From Paenibacillus herberti (GTDB lineage Bacteria; Bacillota; Bacilli; Paenibacillales; Paenibacillaceae): a DNA stretch of 64,000 nt. The stretch lies in assembly GCF_002233675.1 (NCBI RefSeq), contig NZ_NMUQ01000002.1, positions 367,852 to 431,851 of the forward strand, read 5' to 3'. The position numbers and the translations under genes are program-made. Under the pieces are notes generated by a model, which did no database searches, was not told the origin of the DNA, and saw only the letters and a list, made by a program, of their open reading frames with translations. This document shows positions 16,459 to 23,887 of this stretch, in pieces. Positions within the stretch are counted from its first letter, which is position 1. Each line of letters begins with the position of its first letter.

Positions 16459-16710
16459 AATATGTACAACTCTCCTGTCTATTTGCCTTCATTCAGTAGT
16501 CTCTGACTCTAGTTAAGCAAGAGAGTCGGACTCTATCACATAAATGAATAGACTTCCAGAAAGCAGGAAAGTTACGTCTGATAGAATAGTCCGTTCACTT
16601 ATTCGACATTGAACGACTTTTTCTATTAAAAAAATAAGGATAGATTGGCGCGCTACTCTCCTATTAAGAGACGCTTCTCTATTCAAAATCAGATCGGTCT
16701 GTCACAGCAT
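16459..16710. other. Intergenic upstream of the glycosidase-family gene
   Basis: About 250 bases without a supported gene. A 13-bp palindrome AGAGTC-G-GACTCT at 16522-16534 and nearby copies of GACTC/GAGTC (16493-16512) lie 64-76 bp upstream of the start codon, where an operator could be. No convincing promoter consensus was found. Confidence 0.45.
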
Positions 16711-16743
16711 AAAAAAACGTCGGCCTACGAGCAGGCCGACGTT
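16711..16743 (-). terminator. Terminator of the 1451-residue SLH protein gene
   Basis: Perfect 11-bp stem (16716-16726 with 16733-16743) with a 6-nt loop, followed on the minus strand by seven T (16711-16717). It is 9 bp after the stop codon. Confidence 0.92.
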
Positions 16744-16751
16744 TCAAAGAG

Positions 16752-19700
16752 TTACATATCAATCATATTCAAATATAGTAACATCCGCTTGACCATAATG
16801 ACCGCTTCAGCGCGGGTCGCGTTGCTCGCCGGTCCGAATGCATCTGCTTTCTGGCCATTCAATACGCCGATAAAGACAGCTTTGGCCGCATACGTTTTGG
16901 CCCAATTGCCGATCTTGCCGCGATCCTTGAACTTCGTCAAGTAGTTCTGTTCCTGCTGTTGCAATACAACGGCTGATCCGGCTGTCTCCACAGCGCGGAC
17001 GATCATGGCCGCCATTTCCTGGCGGGATACCGGAGCATGCGGCCGGAACTGGCCGCCATTGCCCTGCACAATGCCCGCTGCGGAGGCCGCTCCTATATAG
17101 GCTGCCGCTGTTCCAAGTCCTGCTGTATCGCGATAGGACGAGGCTCCTGCCGTATTGCCTTTCAGCCCAAGGCCGCGTGAGATGATTTCCGCGAACTCGG
17201 CCCTCGTAATCGTCTTCTTCGGCTCAAAAAGCGAGCTGCTACGAGGCCGAGCGATCCCCTTCGCGGTCAGCGTGTTGATATCGTTTTTGGCCCAGTGCCC
17301 ATTAACGTCGCTCAATACGGAGCTACCCCTTACTACAGCGAACACACCGCCATCGCGATGCTTAAGCGTAATTTTAGAGCCGCTGCCGGAGCTTTCAATC
17401 TTCGTCGGCGTGTAGCTGATTCCGTTCGTCTCCGAATCGAGGAATACCCCTGACGCAGCTGCTGCAGGAACTGGAGCCGCGGACTGAATCGTAGTCGTCA
17501 AATAGCGTTTCAAGCCCGTGAAGGCCGTTTTGGACGTGCTGCTGCCGCTGATCAGCGATAGATCCACACTGATCGGACCGGACAGCAGACTGGCATTGCT
17601 GCGGCTCATCGCGAACTGCAAGGAACCCGCTAGGGAGCTTGCAGTCGTGTCGATAGAGAGCAGCAGATAACCCGTAGTGCCTCCAGCGTTTAACAACGAA
17701 GCCGTTTTATCAAAATCAATCGCCTGCAGCGGAAGTTCCACAGCTACATTATCAAATTGCAGTTCGAACGACGCGTTGCTGGCGCTGCCGAGAGCCTGCT
17801 GCAATGGAACAAGCGGAATTGCCACAATACCGGCCTTATTCGTGTCCGGCACCTTGAAGCTCACCTTGGACATCCCGGCACCGCGTGCCGCCTGGTAGGC
17901 TGCTGCCAGCTTTTCATTCAGCACCGTATAACGAATCGCGACGCGCCCTGCCAGCGAAACGTCTTGGCTTGTGCTTACATCATACTCCGTCAGCTTACCA
18001 GCACCAGCGGTAGTGCCGCTTCCTCCGATATTGCCTACCCCTGGGACAGACGTCCCGTTAGAGATAACAACGGCGGACAGTGCGGCTGCTGCATCGCCTC
18101 CGGCCAAGCGCAGCGGATTATAACTCGGAGGGCTATAGGTCAGAGTGACGGACTGCCCTACGCCGACGGCCGTGCTGAGCTGTAAGGTAACGCTTGTCCC
18201 CGACACACTTACACCGCTGACTGGAATCAGCACTCCACTGGCTCGAACGGAGAACTGGCCGGGTGTAGGAACAGCGGAAGGATCGAGCGGCATGCTGTAT
18301 AGAAGCGTCATGACGGACCCGTTCACGCTGCCGGAAATGAAAACAGGTAACGTGCCGGTCACACTCGACTCCATGCCGCTGAACGCGTCTGCCGCATTGC
18401 CAGCAAGATCCGCGAGCGGCGGTACTCCCTTGGCATAGCTAACCTTGACGGTGCTTCCAGTAGTCATAGAGCCGGACAGGCTCAGAACAAGCTTGCTGCC
18501 TTCAACAGCCACGCTGCTGATGCCGAGGGAGTTGTTGCCGCTCAATACCGAAAACTGACTGCGCAGTGGCAGCAATTTGGCGTTGAGCCCCTCATTGTAA
18601 TTGAGTGTTACCTTACTGCCGCTGGCGGTTATGTTGTTAAGCACAGGCTTGGATGTGTCCAGCAAATTCTGAATATAAGCATTGCTGAACGCCGCAAGCG
18701 GATTACCCGAACGATCGATGACCGGATTCGTCCCTGGCGTGTAGTTGACATAAGCTCCGCCTTCACCGCCAGCCGGATAGCTCAGCTTAAGCATCAACGT
18801 GCTTCCGTTAACAGATGGCTCTGACAGCGAAATCTGGCTTCCGTTCACATAGAGGGCGAACTGTGTTGCCCATTCCGCCTTCGGTGCGTCCAACTGCTCA
18901 CTGAACTGAAGCCGCAGTTGGCTGCCAGACAGAGTACCGCCGGTCAGCTTTGGCTGAGCCGCTTCAGCGTCGTAAACGGCCTGACGGCCGGAGAAGCCGG
19001 CTGCGCGGGCCCCGCCAAGACCACGAATGGCACGCGGGCTGTCGACATCAGCTGGAACCGTATAGGCGACGGTCACCTTTTGCCCATTAAGAATACCACT
19101 GCGCAGATTCAGCGTCGCTGTATTGCCAGACACCGTCACATGACTGATCTCTCTGGCCGCCGAAGCTTCATTCACCATGACATAAAAACTCGCCGGAAAC
19201 GGAACACCAGCCGGATCAAGTTCATTATCATAGGTCAACAACAGCTTCGTCGAGCTGATCATCGCTACCTTATCTAGTACGGGTGCGGCAGTGCTGCTAC
19301 GCAGCGTAGTGAACTTCCACTCGTATTCATTGAGAATGCCTCCGAAGCCGTTACCGGCCGCATCACGGATGCTGTTCACGCCAATCTCCATATATAAGGA
19401 AGTATTTCCAGGGAGCGGACTTTCAGGCTTGATGACGACGGTATTGGGTTGATCAGCCGGTACATGAGCCTTCACGGCGTAGGTATCGGAAGCCCCGCTT
19501 TTATGCAAAATAATCCGGTATGACTCGGCCAGTTTTACTGGCTCCGTGAATACCGCTTGAAAGGAGGTCAGCGTCGAAGCCGAACTGCTGCCTGTCGCCG
19601 GACTTAGCGTCACAATCGAAGGCGGCGTTGTATCACGGGTCGCCGTAAAACTCCAGACCGAGCTGCCCGACATGCCGGCAAAGCGTGAACCTGCTGCATC

Positions 19701-21107
19701 AAGTATCGCTTGGGATCCGATCTCGACATAATAACTTGAGCCTTCCCCGAAGGCCAGGCGGGTGTCTACCGTAAGTACATTGCCTCCGAAGCCGAATATT
19801 TGATCCGACGTAATCGGAATTGATGCCGCTATCCCTTGATCCGACGAGCTGCGGATGACGATGCTGCCTGTACCTGGGAAGACCGCCCGGTCAAAGGTTA
19901 GGCTGAGCTTGGCATCCGACGTCCCGATGGTGCCGCCATTGGCAGGCCAGAGTCCTGTTGTCGCTGGACCACGGTTATCGCTGACCGCCTGCGTCGTAAA
20001 GGCCCACGCGGATGCATCGCTGATACCGGCGAACAGAAGATCGCCGCTGCGGAATGAGCCTGCATCCCCAAGCACATAATAAGAGGTGCTGCCGCTCAGT
20101 GTCTCATGTGGCAGGCTAACCTTGTTGCCATTGTAGCCTAGTTCATTGGCGTCCCAACGCTTAACCGTGCTGTTGTCGGCCACTTTTTTGAGATAAAGAT
20201 ACTTAGGAGCTGTCGAAGTACTGCCCGAGGTTACAGCCTTGTCAAAGGTCATCTCAAACGACGCGTTCACATTGACTCCCTGCGAGCCGTTAGACGGTGT
20301 TAGCGCCGTGAGTCCGACCGGAGAAGCCCCTGTCTGAAAGCTCCAGCTGAGCTCAGCCGTGCGATTGCCCGATGCGTCCTGCAGCAAACCAGCAGTCCCG
20401 GTCACCCGATAGGATTGTCCAGGTAACAGACCATTTGGCGGCATAATCGTAATGGCCTGGCGACCGCCCCCGGTCACTTGCTGAGAGGTAATGCTGATGG
20501 GAACACTGTCTCCGCTGGATTGATTCGTCAGCTGCAGCGAACCGGAGGCTGGATATACCGGCTCATTGAATGAGATACGCAAGGAAGAGAATACCGATAC
20601 TTCTCCGCCTTGTGGACTGTACTCCGTCGGATGAGGAGCAGAGGTATCCGGATCAGCTGCAGTAAAGCTCCATTCTGCGGCACTGGAGATACCAGCAAAA
20701 GAGCCGCTGCCCGAGGCACTGGAGAAGCTACCGGCTTCCATTAGGACATAATAGGATTGTCCAGATTCAAAGGAACGATCTGGAACAATCGTAACGAGAG
20801 CCGGATTGGACGGATCAATTTGAATCCTGCTGTCCTTCGCTACGGTGTAGCGGGCCCATTCCGTGTTATCGGACACCTTACGGATGGATACAGCGGCGGT
20901 ACCGCCGCCTTTAACGACTGGCTCATCAAACGTAAGCGTTAGACGGGCATTCGCAGGGGCTGCCTCGGCATTGTCAGCCGGATATTTGCCGGCTATAACC
21001 GGTCCGCCTTGGGCGGCATTAACTTTGCCTTCGGAAAAACCTGCGGCTGGAAGAACCGCCTGGATAAGGACAAAAAACACCAAAAGGAATTTGAACCAAA
21101 ACCGCAT
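16752..21107 (-). CDS. Large surface protein: Ig-like repeats with C-terminal SLH domains
   Basis: A 1451-residue exported protein with a signal peptide (about residues 1-31). At least five Big_5-type Ig repeats are recognisable by recurring LTLTFDEPV, LRISFNEPV, FEMTFDKAV, LSLTFDRAV and FQAVFTEPV strands. Four SwmB-like repeats follow (LLLTYDNELDPAG, LRLQFSEQLDAP, VTLNYNEGLNAK, MTLLYSMPLDPS). The C-terminal about 190 residues hold three SLH domains with TRAEFAEII, SRQEMAAMI and TRAEAVIMV motifs. SLH domains bind pyruvylated wall polymer made through CsaB (36535-37872). Ligand or enzymatic role is unknown. GGGGAG precedes ATG at 11 nt. Confidence 0.88.
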   Translation of the reverse strand: MRFWFKFLLVFFVLIQAVLPAAGFSEGKVNAAQGGPVIAGKYPADNAEAAPANARLTLTFDEPVVKGGGTAAVSIRKVSDNTEWARYTVAKDSRIQIDPSNPALVTIVPDRSFESGQSYYVLMEAGSFSSASGSGSFAGISSAAEWSFTAADPDTSAPHPTEYSPQGGEVSVFSSLRISFNEPVYPASGSLQLTNQSSGDSVPISITSQQVTGGGRQAITIMPPNGLLPGQSYRVTGTAGLLQDASGNRTAELSWSFQTGASPVGLTALTPSNGSQGVNVNASFEMTFDKAVTSGSTSTAPKYLYLKKVADNSTVKRWDANELGYNGNKVSLPHETLSGSTSYYVLGDAGSFRSGDLLFAGISDASAWAFTTQAVSDNRGPATTGLWPANGGTIGTSDAKLSLTFDRAVFPGTGSIVIRSSSDQGIAASIPITSDQIFGFGGNVLTVDTRLAFGEGSSYYVEIGSQAILDAAGSRFAGMSGSSVWSFTATRDTTPPSIVTLSPATGSSSASTLTSFQAVFTEPVKLAESYRIILHKSGASDTYAVKAHVPADQPNTVVIKPESPLPGNTSLYMEIGVNSIRDAAGNGFGGILNEYEWKFTTLRSSTAAPVLDKVAMISSTKLLLTYDNELDPAGVPFPASFYVMVNEASAAREISHVTVSGNTATLNLRSGILNGQKVTVAYTVPADVDSPRAIRGLGGARAAGFSGRQAVYDAEAAQPKLTGGTLSGSQLRLQFSEQLDAPKAEWATQFALYVNGSQISLSEPSVNGSTLMLKLSYPAGGEGGAYVNYTPGTNPVIDRSGNPLAAFSNAYIQNLLDTSKPVLNNITASGSKVTLNYNEGLNAKLLPLRSQFSVLSGNNSLGISSVAVEGSKLVLSLSGSMTTGSTVKVSYAKGVPPLADLAGNAADAFSGMESSVTGTLPVFISGSVNGSVMTLLYSMPLDPSAVPTPGQFSVRASGVLIPVSGVSVSGTSVTLQLSTAVGVGQSVTLTYSPPSYNPLRLAGGDAAAALSAVVISNGTSVPGVGNIGGSGTTAGAGKLTEYDVSTSQDVSLAGRVAIRYTVLNEKLAAAYQAARGAGMSKVSFKVPDTNKAGIVAIPLVPLQQALGSASNASFELQFDNVAVELPLQAIDFDKTASLLNAGGTTGYLLLSIDTTASSLAGSLQFAMSRSNASLLSGPISVDLSLISGSSTSKTAFTGLKRYLTTTIQSAAPVPAAAASGVFLDSETNGISYTPTKIESSGSGSKITLKHRDGGVFAVVRGSSVLSDVNGHWAKNDINTLTAKGIARPRSSSLFEPKKTITRAEFAEIISRGLGLKGNTAGASSYRDTAGLGTAAAYIGAASAAGIVQGNGGQFRPHAPVSRQEMAAMIVRAVETAGSAVVLQQQEQNYLTKFKDRGKIGNWAKTYAAKAVFIGVLNGQKADAFGPASNATRAEAVIMVKRMLLYLNMIDM

Positions 21108-21237
21108 TGCTCATTTCACTCCCCGAGTTGAACATTCGTAGTTACTTTGTCGGTTTTTGGTCAGGGAATGTTTAGGAGAAATGGATAAAGCGATACTTGC
21201 TTCTTGTTAATTCGCTGAGAGTATGGCGCCCCAAAGC

Positions 21238-21275
21238 AAAAAAAGCCTCTGACTCAAATGGAGTCAGAGGCTTTT
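21238..21275 (-). terminator. Terminator of metK
   Basis: Perfect 15-bp stem (21241-21255 with 21261-21275), 5-nt loop, and T-rich minus-strand tail from the A run at 21238-21244. It begins 10 bp after the metK stop. Confidence 0.93.
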
Positions 21276-21285
21276 GCGGAATGAA

Positions 21286-22488
21286 TTAAACGAGTGCTTC
21301 TTGTTTCAACAGGGAAGCCTTGTCCACGCGCTCCCAAGGCAAATCGATGTCTGTACGGCCGAAGTGGCCATAAGCAGCGGTTTGTCCATAAATCGGGCGA
21401 CGCAAGTCCAGCATCTTAATAATGCCAGCCGGACGCAGGTCGAAGTTGGCATGGATAAGCTCAACGAGCTTCTCTTCCTCCACTTTACCTGTTCCATAGG
21501 TATCAACGCTGATGGAAACTGGGTTAGCAACACCGATGGCATAGGCAAGTTGAATCTCACATTTGTCAGCCAGGCCTGCAGCAACGATGTTCTTGGCTAC
21601 GTAGCGTGCTGCGTAAGCCGCAGAACGGTCAACCTTCGTTGGATCCTTGCCGGAGAAAGCGCCGCCACCATGGCGAGCGTAACCGCCGTAGGTGTCAACG
21701 ATGATTTTGCGGCCAGTTAGGCCAGCATCGCCTTGAGGTCCACCGATAACGAAGCGGCCCGTTGGATTGATGAAGTATTTAGTGTCGGAATCCAACCATT
21801 CAGCTGGAACAACCGGTGCAATAACATGCTCGCGAATATCCCTCTGGATCTGCTCCAGCGTTGCGCGCTCGTCATGCTGTGTCGAAACGACAATTGCATC
21901 AACACGTACTGGTTTGCCGTCAAGGTACTCAATAGTAACTTGAGTTTTGCCGTCCGGACGCAGGTAGTCGAGCGTACCGTCCTTGCGAACTTGAGCCAAG
22001 CGGCGAGCAATGCGATGAGACAGTGCGATTGGCAAAGGCATAAGCTCTGGCGTTTCGTTTGTCGCGAAACCGAACATCAAACCTTGGTCGCCTGCACCGA
22101 TGTCTTCATTCTCTTGTTGCACGTCCTTGCCTTCACGAGTCTCGATCGCAGCGTTGACGCCTTGAGCGATGTCCGCAGACTGCTCGTTAAGCGAAGTCAA
22201 CACGGCGCAAGTAGTGGAATCGAAGCCGTATTTGGCACGGGTATATCCAATTTCCTTGATGGTGCGGCGAGCAATAGCCGAAATATCGACATAATCAGCG
22301 CTGCTGCTAATCTCACCAATAACAAGCACGAGACCAGTAGCTACGGATACTTCACAGGCTACGCGGGCATAGGGATCCACTTCAAGGAAAGCGTCGAGAA
22401 CTGCGTCAGAAATCTGGTCGCATATTTTATCGGGATGGCCTTCCGTTACGGATTCCGAAGTAAACAGGTGTCTTCCTTTAAGGGACAA
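21286..22488 (-). CDS. metK: S-adenosylmethionine synthase
   Basis: A 400-residue enzyme making S-adenosylmethionine from methionine and ATP. Family motifs are intact: [20 protein letters not shown] (about residues 9-28), the [12 protein letters not shown] signature (about 122-133) and [16 protein letters not shown] (about 262-277). Length is normal. The start is TTG at 22488, nine nt after AGGAGG; no in-frame ATG fits better. It is monocistronic between two terminators. The promoter (22596-22624) is only about 100 nt from the start, leaving no room for the S-box (SAM-I) riboswitch that precedes B. subtilis metK. Confidence 0.97.
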   Translation of the reverse strand: MSLKGRHLFTSESVTEGHPDKICDQISDAVLDAFLEVDPYARVACEVSVATGLVLVIGEISSSADYVDISAIARRTIKEIGYTRAKYGFDSTTCAVLTSLNEQSADIAQGVNAAIETREGKDVQQENEDIGAGDQGLMFGFATNETPELMPLPIALSHRIARRLAQVRKDGTLDYLRPDGKTQVTIEYLDGKPVRVDAIVVSTQHDERATLEQIQRDIREHVIAPVVPAEWLDSDTKYFINPTGRFVIGGPQGDAGLTGRKIIVDTYGGYARHGGGAFSGKDPTKVDRSAAYAARYVAKNIVAAGLADKCEIQLAYAIGVANPVSISVDTYGTGKVEEEKLVELIHANFDLRPAGIIKMLDLRRPIYGQTAAYGHFGRTDIDLPWERVDKASLLKQEALV

Positions 22489-22497
22489 GCTGATCGA

Positions 22498-22591
22498 CCT
22501 CCTAGAACCATGGAATGAGAAAAGGATGATGTCTTAACAAAAAATCAACCTTTTCCCATTGGAAAAGGTCGGGTAGACAACTCTTCTAGGA
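22498..22591 (-). promoter_or_regulatory. metK 5' leader with hairpin and anti-Shine-Dalgarno complement
   Basis: The short leader has a 9-bp hairpin (22548-22556 with 22561-22569, loop CATT) followed on the minus strand by a T run (22538-22543), resembling an intrinsic terminator placed before the gene. Separately, the 5' end TCCTAGAA (22584-22591) is the exact complement of TTCTAGGA (22500-22507), which contains part of the AGGAGG ribosome binding site. CGACCT (22566-22571) is complementary to AGGTCG (22495-22500). These pairings overlap one another and the hairpin, so alternative folds are possible. No S-box consensus is present. Confidence 0.5.
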
Positions 22592-22595
22592 CACT

Positions 22596-22624
22596 ATAAT
22601 AGCGGAACTGTCGCATAGTGTCAA
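22596..22624 (-). promoter_or_regulatory. SigA promoter of metK
   Basis: Minus strand TTGACA (22619-22624), 17-nt spacer, TATTAT (22596-22601). The -35 is perfect and the -10 has five of six consensus bases. It lies about 110 bp before the TTG start. Confidence 0.85.
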
Positions 22625-22697
22625 TGGATAGGGGTCCTTGGCACTTCTTGGCTAATGTGCCTTTGGACGTTTTTGCGCCAATCAAGCTAACTGGTCT

Positions 22698-22745
22698 TAA
22701 ACATCAGATGAGTGATGCTTTATCCGCTGTCTCAGCGGGTTAAAG
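22698..22745 (-). terminator. Hairpins after SASP gene
   Basis: On the minus strand CCGCTGA-GA-CAGCGG (about 22722-22737) is followed by GCATCAC-TCAT-CTGATG (about 22704-22721). Together they form two adjacent stem-loops just after the SASP stop. There is no long T run, so termination is likely but not certain. Confidence 0.45.
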
Positions 22746-22748
22746 CCC

Positions 22749-23021
22749 TTAGAGCCCCAGCATGGACTGCTCGGCCTTGGCTATGAGACGCTTCGTGATC
22801 TCCCCGCCGACCGATCCAGCTTGACGAGTAGCCAGCGAGGACCAGTGAATGCTTCCGTATCCAGAAGTAGGAGCTTGGGATCCTAGATCTCCAGCAAATT
22901 CTGTATCGAATTCACTTGACGTTGACGCGGAACACAGACCTAGTTCTGTAGCAACTTCGTATTTCATCTGATTGAGCATTTCTTTACAAGCGGGAACGAC
23001 AATACGTTTGGACTTAGCCAT
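22749..23021 (-). CDS. Alpha/beta-type small acid-soluble spore protein
   Basis: A 90-residue SASP that coats and protects DNA in the forespore. It starts MAKSKRIVVP and contains the GPR protease cleavage region (FDTEFAGDLG, about residues 38-47) and the C-terminal DNA-binding segment GSVGGEITKRLIAKAEQSM. GPR sites are usually TEFASE-like, so AGD is a variant. ATG at 23021 has GGAGG 9 nt before it; the open frame running further upstream overlaps the next gene and is not supported. Expression should be SigG-dependent, but no such promoter was assigned with confidence. Confidence 0.92.
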   Translation of the reverse strand: MAKSKRIVVPACKEMLNQMKYEVATELGLCSASTSSEFDTEFAGDLGSQAPTSGYGSIHWSSLATRQAGSVGGEITKRLIAKAEQSMLGL

Positions 23022-23124
23022 GGAAGAGCACCTCCGGATATGATTAGTAAGGATGTGCTTATAGAATGCCGCTCCTCCCTGACCGTTAAGCGCATAACAT
23101 ATTGTCACTATGGGAAAATTATAA

Positions 23125-23733
23125 CTACTTCGATTTCTCGATCGTTTTAATTTCGTATTCACCGCGCACCATGACCGTGAGGCCGCTCTTCATACCCTCT
23201 GCCGAACCAACGCCACGCCCGCCACGCGGGAACAGAATGAGATGGTTCTGAGGCACGCTGGAGCCGGATTTGATATCCACACCGGCCGTCACATCCGCGA
23301 TTCCGTTGCTGTCCGGACTGTAAGCGACCGCTTTGCCTCCGCGCACGACAACCTCGGCTCCATCCGCTGCGATAAGCGTTTTGCCGATTGGCACATTAAT
23401 TACTTTGATGCCGCTGTCAGCGGGTTCCGGGCTGTCTCCAGGGCTTGGTGCTGTCGACGGAGCTGTTGAAGGCTTAGGAGTTGCCGTGGCTGCTGGAGTA
23501 CTTCCCGTGCCGCCTCCACCGTTTTTAAGCTCGGCAATCTTTTGATCTACATAACTTTTGGTTACGACAGGATCATCCACCGTACCGGGGACGCTGGACG
23601 GGGCATTCGTCGCCTCAGCAGCTGAGGCTTGGCCTCCTAGGCTGTTTGCAATAGTATCCCATTGCGTGCCCGTCCAAACTCCTGTCGCCAGTACCAAAGC
23701 TCCTACTGACCATTTCCAATGACGTTTTTTCAT
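23125..23733 (-). CDS. Secreted hypothetical protein
   Basis: A 202-residue protein not recognised as a named family. It has a basic start and hydrophobic segment (about residues 4-22) that could be a signal peptide or anchor. A short helix follows (VTKSYVDQKIAELKNG, about 57-72), then a Pro/Thr/Ser/Ala-rich linker (about 73-105) and a compact C-terminal domain (about 107-200) rich in Gly and Val (GKTLIAADGAEVVVRGGKA, LILFPRGGRGV). This layout of anchor, linker and extracytoplasmic beta domain suggests envelope location. It lies 103 bp upstream of the SASP gene; no functional link is evident. Confidence 0.75.
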   Translation of the reverse strand: MKKRHWKWSVGALVLATGVWTGTQWDTIANSLGGQASAAEATNAPSSVPGTVDDPVVTKSYVDQKIAELKNGGGGTGSTPAATATPKPSTAPSTAPSPGDSPEPADSGIKVINVPIGKTLIAADGAEVVVRGGKAVAYSPDSNGIADVTAGVDIKSGSSVPQNHLILFPRGGRGVGSAEGMKSGLTVMVRGEYEIKTIEKSK

Positions 23734-23829
23734 AGAATCTCCTTTCAGGAATAACTTAAAGAGGTTAATCTATCACTCTACTATAGTAAAAAATGGTTGT
23801 CTATTTTACGTCATCAATTGAAATTCTGT

Positions 23830-23876
23830 TGGAATGCTAGAAGCCGTACGGTTACCGTACGGCTTCTAGCATTCCA
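23830..23876. repeat. 47-bp perfect palindrome between two genes
   Basis: Two 23-nt arms (23830-23852 and 23854-23876) are exact reverse complements around a single T. It starts 12 bp beyond the stop of the 854-residue gene and 97 bp upstream of the start of the 202-residue gene. As RNA it would make a very stable hairpin; the following minus-strand bases (CAGAATTTCAATTG) are not a good T tract. It may be the terminator of the upstream gene. Confidence 0.9.
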
Positions 23877-23887
23877 TAAAGGTCCTA

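Noticed and set aside
22489-22748. SAM-I (S-box) riboswitch before metK
   Set aside because: The strong SigA promoter leaves only about 100 nt of leader, and none of the conserved S-box sequence is present on the minus strand; sequence further upstream belongs to the SASP 3' end.
23022-23162. 47-codon upstream extension of the SASP
   Set aside because: It overlaps the neighbouring gene and lacks family similarity; ATG at 23021 has a good ribosome binding site.
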